This document shows, one piece after another, positions 48,743-56,749 of a stretch of DNA of 64,000 bases; the stretch's first letter is position 1; each line of letters starts with the position of its first letter. Below the pieces are notes generated by a model. That model ran no database searches, was not told where the DNA came from, and worked only from the letters and a program-made list of their open reading frames with translations. The translations under genes were made by a program, and so were the position numbers. The stretch is from positions 1 to 64,000 of the forward strand of contig NZ_QPLT01000011.1 in the NCBI RefSeq assembly GCF_003666015.1. The letters run 5' to 3'. This DNA is from Halorubrum sp. Atlit-26R (lineage in GTDB: Archaea > Halobacteriota > Halobacteria > Halobacteriales > Haloferacaceae).

Positions 48743-48986
48743 AGCGATCGTGTTTCGTGATACTGACGCTGTCCATCGAGTGCTTCCGCCCGCACTGGGC
48801 ACACCGAGTGACAGTCGGCGGGTCGTCGGCTTTCCGAACCGGGAGCGTGTAGAACGGCCGGCAGTCGGTACACATGAGTTTGTACGCGAACCCGGGCGTC
48901 GAGATATGCTCGCAGGCGCGCTTGACGTCGTCTGACTCGGGGTCGAGTGTGCGGTGCTCCGGTCGGGGTGGTGTCGTTGTATCCAT
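48735..48986 (-). CDS. Small zinc-binding protein
   Basis: Eighty-three residues; YKLMCTDCRPFYTLPVRKAD then TRCAQCGRKHSMDSVSITKH form a CxxC...CxxC zinc site. It is encoded between large terminase and portal and overlaps the portal start by eight bases. It may assist packaging. Confidence 0.65.
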   Translation of the reverse strand: MDTTTPPRPEHRTLDPESDDVKRACEHISTPGFAYKLMCTDCRPFYTLPVRKADDPPTVTRCAQCGRKHSMDSVSITKHDRYE

Positions 48987-48997
48987 GAATTCGTGAA

Positions 48998-50632
48998 TTA
49001 CCAGTCGAGGTGCTCGAACTCGTCACTCGATGCGTGCTCAACCGAGCCATCAGGGCCACGCGACGCGATCTCGAGGGCGTCGAAGCGGTCGTCGTGAGCC
49101 GCATCGGGGAACGGCAGCCACTCCTCGCGGATGAACGACTCCCAGCGCTCGTTCTCCTCGCTCGCGACCTTCACCTTCCCCTGCTGGAAGCGGTTCGCGA
49201 GGCGGTGGAGTCGTTGCTCCTTCTCGCCCTCCGAGTTGCTGGGCGTCACCCGGATGTCGACGTTGTCCTCGATCGTGTCGGCGATCTCCTTGCCGTCGAA
49301 GTTGCTCTCGACGAGGAGCTCGCCGACCGGGTAGTCCGAGAGGTGGACACCGACGAAGTCCGTCGCCGCTTCCTCCCACATGTACCCGCGGTCACGCCAA
49401 ACGTCGACGGCGTACTCCTGGTCGTTGTCGCGGTCGTACGCGTAGACCGCGAGCGCCCAGTAGTCGGTCTCGCCGCGCTCCTCGGCGGCGACGTTGTTCG
49501 GGTTCGCGAAGTCGAGCCCGGCGTACCACTCCAGTGCCGACCAGTCGTCTCGGGGGATTGGGTCGACGAAGCGGAGCCAGTCGAGATCGAGGACGCGCCC
49601 GATGGCCGCCTCGGGGTTCTGCTGGTTCTCCGCGCGCCACAGACCGGCGCTGCCGTCCTTCGAGACAACCTTCGTGAGTAGCGTCTCGGGCGCCTCGAAC
49701 TCGGGCCACAGCGTCCGGAAGTCGGTGTCGGGTGCCGGCCGGATCCCGTCGTCGATGATCTCGACGTCTGTCGGGACATCCCGGATCGAGTCGTAGACCT
49801 CGCCGTCCGTCGCGTGGACCTGATAGGTCTCGTTCTCGATGACGTGCCAGTCGGGCGTCGCTCGCCAGATGCGAGCCGCCCAGCCCGGCCGGGAGACGCC
49901 GCGGGCGATACAGCCGTCCCACTCCGGGTTGTTCGTGGACAGGACGTGTTCGCGGTAGACGTCCTCGGGCGTTTTGCGCGTCCCGATGACGATGTTGAGC
50001 GACTTGTGCGGGAGACAGGTCGCGCCGGCTTTTGCGGCGACGTTGTCGTAGAACTCCTCGAAGTTCTCCGATATCTGCGACCGGAGCGCTGTCGTCTGAT
50101 TCGTGAGCGTCGCGATGTCGTCGTAGATGATGACATCGTAGTGCGACCCTGTGTCCGACGTCCGGATAGAGAGCGGTTCGAGCGTCGGCTCGATGTTCTG
50201 GGTGCCCGCCTCCAGCTGGAGCGTCGTCTTCGAGGAGTCGTACACCGGGACGCCGTACCGCTCGCACGCCTCCTCGATCGACGCGACGGCCGTCTTCGCC
50301 CGCTTGTCGGCGTGCGTCTTCTTGTGGGAGACGATCGCCATCCGGATGCTCGGGAAGTTGACCGCGAGCCACGCCGGCGCGACGTTGATGGTCGACACCG
50401 TCTTCGCGTAGTTGCGCGGCCCCAGCAGCGCGAGGTTCTTCGGCGTGTGCGGCTTGTACACCGCCTCCCAGATGTGCTGGTACCAGTCGCGCAGGTGCTT
50501 CGGCGGCGCGAGGATCCCGTCCGTCCCGAGGTGTCGGATCGAGAACGGGAGCGGGTGAGCGGTCGGGCGCTCCTCGACCAGCCGAGCGATCGACGTCGAC
50601 GCGGTCGTGCCTGTCTCCGTCTCCGCGGACAT
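48998..50632 (-). CDS. terL: Terminase large subunit
   Basis: 544 residues from MSAETETGTTASTSIARLVE. The ATPase has a variant Walker A, LGPRNYAKT (about 70-78), and Walker B VIIYDDI (167-173). The RNase H-like nuclease has LDFANPNN (first acidic residue), LVESNFDGKEI and DDRFDALEIA. It pumps and cuts viral DNA during packaging. Long upstream extensions in the same frame run through the next gene and are rejected. Confidence 0.9.
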   Translation of the reverse strand: MSAETETGTTASTSIARLVEERPTAHPLPFSIRHLGTDGILAPPKHLRDWYQHIWEAVYKPHTPKNLALLGPRNYAKTVSTINVAPAWLAVNFPSIRMAIVSHKKTHADKRAKTAVASIEEACERYGVPVYDSSKTTLQLEAGTQNIEPTLEPLSIRTSDTGSHYDVIIYDDIATLTNQTTALRSQISENFEEFYDNVAAKAGATCLPHKSLNIVIGTRKTPEDVYREHVLSTNNPEWDGCIARGVSRPGWAARIWRATPDWHVIENETYQVHATDGEVYDSIRDVPTDVEIIDDGIRPAPDTDFRTLWPEFEAPETLLTKVVSKDGSAGLWRAENQQNPEAAIGRVLDLDWLRFVDPIPRDDWSALEWYAGLDFANPNNVAAEERGETDYWALAVYAYDRDNDQEYAVDVWRDRGYMWEEAATDFVGVHLSDYPVGELLVESNFDGKEIADTIEDNVDIRVTPSNSEGEKEQRLHRLANRFQQGKVKVASEENERWESFIREEWLPFPDAAHDDRFDALEIASRGPDGSVEHASSDEFEHLDW

Positions 50633-50634
50633 GG

Positions 50635-51261
50635 TCACTGAACCTCGCGCATCTCGTGGCGACACCAGTCGTGGACGACGTGTGCGCTCGACGGCGGGTC
50701 CTCGACGAACCGCCGCTTCGCCTCCTGCATCAGCTCGACGACCTCGTGATACGGCAGCCCCTTCTCGGGGATCTGGTCGCGGATCCACTGACACGCCGGG
50801 TGGTCCGCCTCGGGACCGGCCCACCGGAAGCGCCGGCCGGCGAGTCGCTCCTGGCGGTAGCCACGCATCCGGGCCTGGAGGACGAGCTGGTTCAGGTGCT
50901 GGCGGGCGGTCTTGAACGCCCAGCCCGGGTTGATGTCAAACCGGGCGGCCATCGCCTCCGAGATGGAGTAGATGTCCCACGGCTCAGCGTCGAGCTCGTC
51001 GATCCAGAACTCGCGGTACTCGCTCTGCCGGATCGCCTCCTGGTCGTCGGGCGTCGACGGCGGGTCGAGCGCGAACTCACGCCGGGCGACGGTGACGATG
51101 TTGTTCCGGACGAAGTCGGGGATGTCCTGCGAGCGGGCGAAGTCCGGCTGCTGGTTCTCGTACTTTCCGAACCGGCCCTTGCGATCGACGTCGTCGGGGA
51201 TGTCGTCGACGTGGTCGGCGTCGTGGAGACGGGCCGCGACGTGGAGGGCGAGCGGGGTCAT
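50635..51261 (-). CDS. Mu gpF-like minor head protein (tentative)
   Basis: 208 residues from MTPLALHVAARLHDADHVDD. The last third, FRWAGPEADHPACQWIRDQI then PEKGLPYHEVVELMQEAKRR, matches the ending of Mu gpF-type head morphogenesis proteins (W-x-G-P...C-x2-I). The N-terminal part (FDINPGWAFKTARQHLNQLV) is helical. It lies immediately before terL. A terminase-accessory role is an alternative. Confidence 0.5.
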   Translation of the reverse strand: MTPLALHVAARLHDADHVDDIPDDVDRKGRFGKYENQQPDFARSQDIPDFVRNNIVTVARREFALDPPSTPDDQEAIRQSEYREFWIDELDAEPWDIYSISEAMAARFDINPGWAFKTARQHLNQLVLQARMRGYRQERLAGRRFRWAGPEADHPACQWIRDQIPEKGLPYHEVVELMQEAKRRFVEDPPSSAHVVHDWCRHEMREVQ

Positions 51262-51569
51262 CTCTCCGTGACCTCCGACGGGCGGACCGCCTTGTCGTCG
51301 ATGTACACGTCGCCCGAGCCCTTGTCGCAGCGGAGCGCGTGCCAGCGGACGCCCCACTCGGTCAGGTGCGCCGCGATGCGGCCGGCCTCGCTCCACGGGC
51401 GCGCCGTCCAGACGACGACCGTGGCGCCGTCGTAGTAGCGCTCGTTGACCGCGTCGATGACGTCCTCGTCGGGGTCGGGCCGCTCGCCGTCCCAGTACGC
51501 GACGTCGTCGGTAGTCAGCGTGTTGTCGAAGTCGACGAACACGCGGTCGGCGTTATCCGGGTCGGTCAT
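51258..51569 (-). CDS. HAD-superfamily phosphatase
   Basis: 103 residues. The catalytic DxDxT is FVDFDNTLT (Asp13, Asp15, Thr17), motif II is VVVWTAR, and the acidic motif IV is VYIDDKA. It is a minimal-cap HAD enzyme resembling polynucleotide 3'-phosphatases or small hydrolases. In the packaging module it may heal DNA ends or adjust nucleotides. Overlaps both neighbours by four bases. Confidence 0.75.
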   Translation of the reverse strand: MTDPDNADRVFVDFDNTLTTDDVAYWDGERPDPDEDVIDAVNERYYDGATVVVWTARPWSEAGRIAAHLTEWGVRWHALRCDKGSGDVYIDDKAVRPSEVTER

Positions 51570-52225
51570 GCCTTCAGGTCCTCTTCGAGGTCGTCGATCA
51601 TCTCACGAGTCGCCTCGTCGAGGCCGTGGCTGTGGTCGTGGTCGACCTGCCCGTCGACGTTGACGTCGAGTTCGTCGGCGCCGAGCAGTCCCATCTCCTT
51701 CAGCCACTTGCGGTCCTCCTTCCGGAGGCGCTGCTGCGTCTTCACGACGACCGACTCCTTGTAGCGCACCTCTTCGCGGAACTCGTTCTGGGAGGCTTTC
51801 ACCCGCGTCTCCCGGTCGACGAGTGCGTTTCCGGAGTCGAGCGATTCGGGGCGGTGAGCCGCCCAGTTGTCCGAGTGGATCACCTTGATGTGGTTGATCG
51901 CGATCTCCGACAGCCGCGCTTTCTCGCCGGCGACGGGCTCTCCGTTGACCTCGCGGAACTTCTCGACGTAGCCGTCGTAGATGTCGTCGCAGAGGTTGCG
52001 AAGCGCGTCGTCGATGACATCCTGGTAGAAGCGGTTGCTCTCGACGTACAGCGCGTGGGTGACGGCGTTCGTGTTGTCTTCGGGGGCACCGCCGGGATCG
52101 CCGACATCTCCGCCGGCGCCGCCGTGGAACTTACACGGCCCCGAGTCGTTGTCGGTGCCCCAGCCGGCGTCGAGGCCGCAGGGTTCACCCTCGTTGTTCG
52201 TGCCGGGACAGGTATCGTCGCTCAT
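51566..52225 (-). CDS. Terminase small subunit-like protein
   Basis: 219 residues from MSDDTCPGTNNEGEPCGLDA. The opening zinc motif C-x8-C...GPCKFHGGAGG is found at the start of many haloviral small terminases. A helical core (YVEKFREVNGEPVAGEKARL), then RVKASQNEFREEVRYKESVV, and an acidic C-terminal helix follow. Position one or two genes before terL supports a DNA-recognition role. Confidence 0.7.
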   Translation of the reverse strand: MSDDTCPGTNNEGEPCGLDAGWGTDNDSGPCKFHGGAGGDVGDPGGAPEDNTNAVTHALYVESNRFYQDVIDDALRNLCDDIYDGYVEKFREVNGEPVAGEKARLSEIAINHIKVIHSDNWAAHRPESLDSGNALVDRETRVKASQNEFREEVRYKESVVVKTQQRLRKEDRKWLKEMGLLGADELDVNVDGQVDHDHSHGLDEATREMIDDLEEDLKA

Positions 52226-52238
52226 GAGGGGTTGTTTT

Positions 52239-52640
52239 TCAGGAGTGGAGGCCGACCGCCTGGAGGGCGGTTTGTGTTCTATTCGACGGGGTGTAGCCGG
52301 TGATGAACGCTCGGTGTCGCGCCTGGTCCCACGGGACGTCGGCGCCGTCGTCGGGCGTCGAGAGCGAGAGGTCGACGATAGCGCCGTCGTCACTTCGGCG
52401 GAGGAACCAGTGGGCGCCATCGTACGCCGGATTGACTTCGCTCCAGTCGAGTCGGTAGACGTCGAAAGAGTCCTGCCCGCCAGCGGCGTGGAAGTACGCC
52501 TCAGCAAGTAGGTAGCACGCGCCTTGGACAGGGTCCGTGTCCTCGTACTCGTACGCGTCCTTTCGGACGGCGGGGTTGTCTCGGACGTACTGCCGAAGGG
52601 CAGCGGCGGTCTCGTCCGGTTCGACGAGGATGTCCGGCAT
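52239..52640 (-). CDS. Hypothetical protein
   Basis: 133 residues from MPDILVEPDETAAALRQYVR. VQGACYLLAEAYFHAAGGQD and RLDWSEVNPAYDGAHWFLRR, then VDLSLSTPDDGADVPW, look like the YtrH/papain-fold relatives sometimes seen in viral accessory genes (Cys, His and Asp present). I could not confirm this. Function unknown. Confidence 0.55.
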   Translation of the reverse strand: MPDILVEPDETAAALRQYVRDNPAVRKDAYEYEDTDPVQGACYLLAEAYFHAAGGQDSFDVYRLDWSEVNPAYDGAHWFLRRSDDGAIVDLSLSTPDDGADVPWDQARHRAFITGYTPSNRTQTALQAVGLHS

Positions 52641-52645
52641 GGCCG

Positions 52646-52921
52646 TTAGTCTCGGTCGGGAGCGCCATCGAGGAACCGGACGGTCGTGCGGCCGTCGTGG
52701 CCGTGGATCTCCTCGGTCGCCACGAGGCCGTCCGGCGCGGGCTTGAACGCACACCCGTTCGCGTCCGTCTCGAGGCCGTCGTTGTCGGCGTTGCGCCACT
52801 GCATGTGGACAGCGCCGTCCGGGTACTCGACGCCGACGGCGACGACGCCCGTTCCCGAGGTTTCGGACACGTCCTCCTCGCGGACGAGCTCGAACCGTCG
52901 CGGGACGTGGTCGTCAGTCAT
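52646..52921 (-). CDS. Small beta-rich protein
   Basis: Ninety-one residues. GTGVVAVGVEYPDGAVHMQW then RNADNDGLETDANGCAFKPA. Beta-sheet pattern, no active-site motif. Coupled to the membrane gene upstream. Unknown. Confidence 0.55.
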   Translation of the reverse strand: MTDDHVPRRFELVREEDVSETSGTGVVAVGVEYPDGAVHMQWRNADNDGLETDANGCAFKPAPDGLVATEEIHGHDGRTTVRFLDGAPDRD

Positions 52922-53225
52922 CGGTATCGGACTCGGTCTGGATCTCGTTGTACGCTTGGAGGAGCGCGAGGTAGTCGCCGAGCTCGAGGCCGTTGTACGC
53001 GCCGACCACTGCGAGCGCGAAAACTGTGATCACCGTCGGATCGCCGCCGAGGTACAGCGCGTAGATCCAGCCGGCGATGAGGCCGACGTTGACGACGATC
53101 GCCCGGATGATCTTGAGGGCCTTCAGCATCGGTAGCTTCTCATCGTCCTCTTGGAGCGTGGTCTTGTACTCGTCGACGACGTCGTCCCGGCAGTACCACG
53201 GCCGAGCAGGTGCGTGTGGAGTCAT
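52914..53225 (-). CDS. Two-span membrane protein
   Basis: 103 residues from MTPHAPARPWYCRDDVVDEY. Two adjacent spans (IIRAIVVNVGLIAGWIYALY and VITVFALAVVGAYNGLELGD) with a short loop. Its start overlaps the stop of the zinc-ribbon peptide. Holin-like architecture, unproven. Confidence 0.6.
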   Translation of the reverse strand: MTPHAPARPWYCRDDVVDEYKTTLQEDDEKLPMLKALKIIRAIVVNVGLIAGWIYALYLGGDPTVITVFALAVVGAYNGLELGDYLALLQAYNEIQTESDTDD

Positions 53226-53341
53226 GAGACATCCATCAGGGGATGGCAGTCGCACGGACTCGCGGAGCTGTACGAACACCCGCACTCCGGGCAGCGGTTC
53301 GGTCGGTAGGTCGACGGTCGCGGTGGGTATGATCTGGACAT
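53222..53341 (-). CDS. Thirty-nine-residue zinc-ribbon peptide
   Basis: MSRSYPPRPSTYRPNRCPEC, then GCSYSSASPCDCHPLMDVS. Two cysteine pairs (CPEC and CDC) make a compact zinc knuckle. The TGA overlaps the next ATG (ATGA). Confidence 0.6.
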   Translation of the reverse strand: MSRSYPPRPSTYRPNRCPECGCSYSSASPCDCHPLMDVS

Positions 53342-53349
53342 GATCTAGC

Positions 53350-53511
53350 CTAGCGGTAGTCCCGGAGGTCCAGCGGATCGTCCATCGCGAGCCACGCCCC
53401 TCGCGACGAGGCGTCGTAGAACGCGAGCGGGCTCGCCTCGCCCTCGGTCGTGACGACGGACACCGTGTCCGTGTCGAACTGGTGCGAGGCAGTGGGGTCC
53501 TGGTGCATCAT
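53350..53511 (-). CDS. Small haloarchaeal protein
   Basis: Fifty-three residues from MMHQDPTASHQFDTDTVSVV, with EGEASPLAFYDASSRGAWLA. This short DTDTVSVV...FYDASSRGAWLAMD pattern resembles a small haloarchaeal family of unknown function. Overlaps the MPPE gene stop. Confidence 0.6.
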   Translation of the reverse strand: MMHQDPTASHQFDTDTVSVVTTEGEASPLAFYDASSRGAWLAMDDPLDLRDYR

Positions 53512-54962
53512 GTAGACTGGAACGCGCGGTCGTCGATGGGGTAGAAGCCGGTCATCCCGGCGTCGCTCACACCGTGACACGAGGCGACCGACTGGAACCG
53601 GGACGGGACGCCGACGCCGAGCCGCTCGACGAACTCCCCGCTCGGCTTGGGACTGCCGGTCGTCACGATCGGCGGGCCGTCCCAGGGGATCATCCCGGAG
53701 ACGTGGTGGTGGCCGATGTACGCGAGGTCGAACTCGTGGTCCATCAGCGTCGAGAGCCACTCCTTGAGGCGCGCCGACGTCGACGCCTGCGGGTCACGGT
53801 CCTGCCCGTGTCGGAGGTGGCCGGTGAGCTTCCCGCCACGGAGGTCGAAGTTCCGGTAGGCGCGCGCCTCGCCGATCTTCATCGCGACGTTCTCGAACTC
53901 CCCGTGTCGGCGCCGGAGGGCGGCGACCGTGTTCCGCAGGTTCTTGTACGTGATCAGGTCAGCGTTCGCCTGCTTCGAGGTGCCGTCCGCCCGGATGTCG
54001 CCGTGGTTGCCGATCTGGCAGACGATGACGACCTCGTCGAAGCGCTCGGCGTAGGCGTCGACCAGTCGGAGGAGCGGGTCGTGGAGCAGGTCGATCTGCT
54101 CGTCCATGAACGCCTGGACGTCGCCGTTCGCGAGCTGGCCCTCGTAGATGCCCTCGCCGGTGACGAGGTCGCCGCCGAGGAGGACGTACGCCGTGTCGTA
54201 CGTGGCATCGTGGACGTCGGCAAGGTGGAGCGACCGGCGCGTCGCGTAGTCGATGACGTCCGGGATGAGGTCGGGCTCGTAGACGACGGTGCCGTCGTCC
54301 TGCCGGACGAAGTCGCCGGCGTGGACGTCGGTCAGGTGGAGTACCCAGTCCTCGTTGTCCGGGTGCGTGTCGTACTGCGTCGTCGACGGGACGTCGTCGA
54401 GTCCCTTGTACTCGCGGACGAGCTCGTTGTGTCGCTGCTCCCACCAGCGGTTCGCCTTCCGCGTCCGGGTGCCGATGTGTTCCGAGCTCCGGAGCGTCGA
54501 GTCGCCCTCGATCGCGACGTGGTCCGCGGACTCGTCGACGTACACCTGCCAGCCGCGCTCGCGCAGGTCGCGGAGCCGCTGCGTGATGACGCCCGGCCGT
54601 TCGTCGAGGTCCTCAGCCAGTGCGTCGATGTCGTCGACGCCGGTCTGGAGTTCGCGGGCGATGACGCGCTCGTCCTCGTTGAGCTTCGATGGATCAGGGT
54701 CGACGTCGGCGACGGGCGTGTCCGAAAGGTCCGGGAACGTGGTGTCCTCGTCGTCCTCTAGGTCGCCCGAGTCGTCGGCACGCGACCAGATGTGCGTCGC
54801 CTCGTCGTAGTCGAGTTCGACGCCTTTCTCCTGGACGTTCTCACGGTGGTCGCGAACGCTCCGTGAGGCGATGCCCATCTTCTCGGCGATCTCGCTCGTG
54901 GTCGCCGGGAGCGCGTTCAGGAACTCGCGTTGCCGGTCGGTGAACTCGGGTGTATCGTCCAT
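53508..54962 (-). CDS. Winged-helix protein fused to a metallophosphoesterase
   Basis: 484 residues. N-terminal HTH (TDRQREFLNALPATTSEIAE KM then SRSVRDHREN, about 6-40) and a second HTH-like segment (ARELQTGVDDIDALAEDLDE). The calcineurin-like phosphoesterase from about 205 has VLHLTDVHAGD, VLLGGDLVTGE, CQIGNHGD, a GHLRHG region and AYIGHHHVSG, all metal-binding motifs present. It may be a nuclease/phosphodiesterase targeted to DNA by its HTH. First gene of the packaging transcript, downstream of the tRNA region. Confidence 0.8.
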   Translation of the reverse strand: MDDTPEFTDRQREFLNALPATTSEIAEKMGIASRSVRDHRENVQEKGVELDYDEATHIWSRADDSGDLEDDEDTTFPDLSDTPVADVDPDPSKLNEDERVIARELQTGVDDIDALAEDLDERPGVITQRLRDLRERGWQVYVDESADHVAIEGDSTLRSSEHIGTRTRKANRWWEQRHNELVREYKGLDDVPSTTQYDTHPDNEDWVLHLTDVHAGDFVRQDDGTVVYEPDLIPDVIDYATRRSLHLADVHDATYDTAYVLLGGDLVTGEGIYEGQLANGDVQAFMDEQIDLLHDPLLRLVDAYAERFDEVVIVCQIGNHGDIRADGTSKQANADLITYKNLRNTVAALRRRHGEFENVAMKIGEARAYRNFDLRGGKLTGHLRHGQDRDPQASTSARLKEWLSTLMDHEFDLAYIGHHHVSGMIPWDGPPIVTTGSPKPSGEFVERLGVGVPSRFQSVASCHGVSDAGMTGFYPIDDRAFQST

Positions 54963-55001
54963 CTGGAGTGGAAACGGAGGGGTATGTCACTGCGTGTCGA
55001 A

Positions 55002-55110
55002 CGGCCGCGCGGGGAGTCGAACCCCGGACAGGGTGGCCCCGTAGAGGGCTTGGGTCTCGCCACTCCCAATAGGGGCGTCTGTCACCTCCACAGGCACGGC
55101 AAGGCGGCCG
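55002..55110 (-). ncRNA. Structured tRNA-like element
   Basis: On the minus strand the 3' part has a perfect T-arm (CGGGG-TTCGACT-CCCCG) followed by CGCGGCC, which pairs in six of seven positions with GGCCGCC about 100 bases upstream. In between are further stems: GACAG/CTGTC, GCCCC/GGGGC and TTGGG/CCCAA. A standard anticodon arm with U33 cannot be drawn and the length (about 108) is too great, so this is not a normal tRNA. It could be a tRNA with an intron, a degenerate tRNA or a viral structured RNA. Confidence 0.35.
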
Positions 55111-55286
55111 GACTTGGTGGGTTTGAACGGATGGAACGATCGACGCGAAGCTCCTCACGTTCGTGACGTAGCACACGATCTCGCCGAGACGGCGATTGTG
55201 CCGGCCGCTCGTGTGTCTCAGCACTCCCTCGGGCGCGTGACCTGACCTCCGTGGAGGAAAGCCGTGGAGATCACGCCCTCGGGAGA

Positions 55287-55360
55287 TGGATCGACTCGGA
55301 TTCGAACCGAGGCATGCCAGCGCTTCAGGCCGGTGCTCTCCCAGACTGAGCTATCGATCC
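55287..55360 (-). tRNA. tRNA-Phe (GAA)
   Basis: A complete 74-nt cloverleaf: acceptor GGATCGA/TCGATCC, D-stem GCTC/GAGC, anticodon stem CCGGC/GCTGG with loop CTGAAGC (anticodon GAA), variable CATGC, and T-arm CTCGG-TTCGAAT-CCGAG. CCA is not encoded. It is carried by the provirus and overlaps the stop end of the gene at 55351-55530. Confidence 0.93.
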
Positions 55361-55530
55361 GGGTCGGCCGCTTCGGACTCCGTGACGCGGTAGGTGAGTC
55401 CGTCGACATCGACGGTCAGTATCCCATCGGGGCCGGAGACGTCGCCGGCGGGCTCGAAGTCGACCGCGGTACCCTCGAGCTCGCGACCGGCGAAGTCGAA
55501 CGCCACCCGGCCGTAGCCGGCGGCGCTCAT
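55351..55530 (-). CDS. Small beta-rich protein ending in the tRNA gene
   Basis: Fifty-nine residues: MSAAGYGRVAFDFAGRELEG, then GILTVDVDGLTYRVTESEAA and DPDR. Its TAG stop (55351-55353) lies within the first ten bases of tRNA-Phe. The ATG overlaps the upstream stop. Unknown function. Confidence 0.6.
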   Translation of the reverse strand: MSAAGYGRVAFDFAGRELEGTAVDFEPAGDVSGPDGILTVDVDGLTYRVTESEAADPDR

Positions 55531-56096
55531 GCGGGGGCCTCCCGCCGGGTGTCCTGTCCGGCGTCGCCCTGGTTGATCGACGCGACGATCGCCGCCTTGG
55601 TTGCCTCGCCGAGGCAGTCGTCGACGTGTTCGCCGTCGCGACGGCGCCGGAGTGCCTCCCGGGCGAGCGTCTGCCGGTCGAGGGTGACACCCTTGTGTTC
55701 GAGCGTCCGGATCGTGTTCTGGACCAGCTCACGAAACTTCGACATGGAGACCTCGCGCTCTTGGCACGGAGTCACTGCGGGCTCGTCGACATCGTCGAAC
55801 CAACCGAGCGCGGTCGCGAGCTCGTGCGTGTTGGTCCGGTGGTCGTCCCAGTACCGGTCCCACGGCGACTCGGTGCCGCAGCGGTCGCAGAACGTCCCTT
55901 GCTGCTCGCCGACAGTCTTGGCGGGGCCGTAGTCGACTACGGTGTGATCACGGTGGCGCTCGTGGTGCGTTTCGTACTCTCGGGTGATCCCGCCACGCGC
56001 CGGGTCCTGCCGCTCGACGCGGATGACCCTGTGACAGGAGTTACACACGTCCGATGCGTCGAGCAGGTGCTCGTGGTAGGCAGGTTGCTCAGGCAT
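55527..56096 (-). CDS. Zinc-finger protein
   Basis: 189 residues from MPEQPAYHEHLLDASDVCNS. CNSCHRVIRVERQDPARG and TFCDRCGTESPWDRYWDDHR are two CxxC elements, probably one treble-clef or HNH-like zinc site with the intervening histidines (ETHHERHRDH). The C-terminal half is helical (LVQNTIRTLEHKGVTLDRQT). An HNH nuclease is possible but the catalytic pattern is not clear. Confidence 0.6.
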   Translation of the reverse strand: MPEQPAYHEHLLDASDVCNSCHRVIRVERQDPARGGITREYETHHERHRDHTVVDYGPAKTVGEQQGTFCDRCGTESPWDRYWDDHRTNTHELATALGWFDDVDEPAVTPCQEREVSMSKFRELVQNTIRTLEHKGVTLDRQTLAREALRRRRDGEHVDDCLGEATKAAIVASINQGDAGQDTRREAPA

Positions 56097-56277
56097 AGTT
56101 ACAGAAAACTCACGACCGACCGTCTCTCCGGCCCTGTCGTATCGCGGTGAGTGTGGTGCCGTCATCGGCCCGATCGCCTCTGGTGCTGGCACTCTACCGC
56201 GCCCGTCGCCGGGCTGTCGTCACCAGTGTGTTGCTTGGCCACAGGCTTAAGTGGTCCATCGACCGCCATTTTGTCGG

Positions 56278-56535
56278 TCACCCGTCGACCTCCCACTCGG
56301 ACGACGGCGGGTCGGTATGGCGCGGGGAACACGAGACGAGATCCTCATCGTGAAGCTGCCGGAGAGCTCGAAGGATCGACCGCTCCGGTCGGGCCATCTG
56401 GTAGGTCAGCTGGCGGAGGGTCCGCGGACCGTCGGCGTTGTAGAGCTCGAGGTAGACGAGTGATGCTGTCGGCGGGAGATCGGCGAGACACTCTCGGGTG
56501 CGCCGGTCGAGGTCGCCGAGGGCAGCGTCACCCAT
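56278..56535 (-). CDS. Winged-helix protein
   Basis: Eighty-five residues from MGDAALGDLDRRTRECLADL. ASLVYLELYNADGPRTLRQL then TYQMARPERSILRALRQLHD give an HTH followed by DEDLVSCSPRH as the wing, of MarR/ArsR type. It closes the small-gene operon; 56097-56277 beyond it has no gene. Confidence 0.7.
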   Translation of the reverse strand: MGDAALGDLDRRTRECLADLPPTASLVYLELYNADGPRTLRQLTYQMARPERSILRALRQLHDEDLVSCSPRHTDPPSSEWEVDG

Positions 56536-56749
56536 CTGCGTACTCCTCCAGTGTCGTCGGCGAGCCTGTCTCGCCGTTGTAGTCCTCGGGCGTCTCCCCA
56601 TCGCGGAGCAGCGCGACGACCTCGTCGTAGTCCTCTGGCCGACGCCCGACGATCTCCTCGAACTCGTTGCGGTGCTTCCGCCCGTGCGAGGACATCCCGG
56701 CCGGGCTCTTCGTCGAGAAGTCGCAGATTCGGCAGCCGTACCTCGTCAT
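56528..56749 (-). CDS. C2H2 zinc-finger protein
   Basis: Seventy-three residues, YGCRICDFSTKSPAGMSSHG then RKHRNEFEEIVGRRPEDYDE. The C-x2-C-x12-H-x3-H spacing is a classical C2H2 finger, often found singly in archaeal viruses as transcription or DNA-binding factors. Overlaps both neighbours. Confidence 0.8.
   Translation of the reverse strand: MTRYGCRICDFSTKSPAGMSSHGRKHRNEFEEIVGRRPEDYDEVVALLRDGETPEDYNGETGSPTTLEEYADG

Noticed and set aside
41564-53225. Defined holin or lysin
   Set aside because: Several two-span proteins have holin-like layout, but there is no lysin gene and no sequence feature that proves the function.
55002-55110. Ordinary tRNA gene
   Set aside because: No anticodon loop with U33 and a 5-bp stem can be formed and the length is too great, so it is listed only as tRNA-like.
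55287-55360. tRNA-Phe as the provirus attachment site
   Set aside because: No second copy of its 3' half is visible at the left end or elsewhere in the window, whereas the secY core repeat is exact, oriented correctly and adjacent to int.
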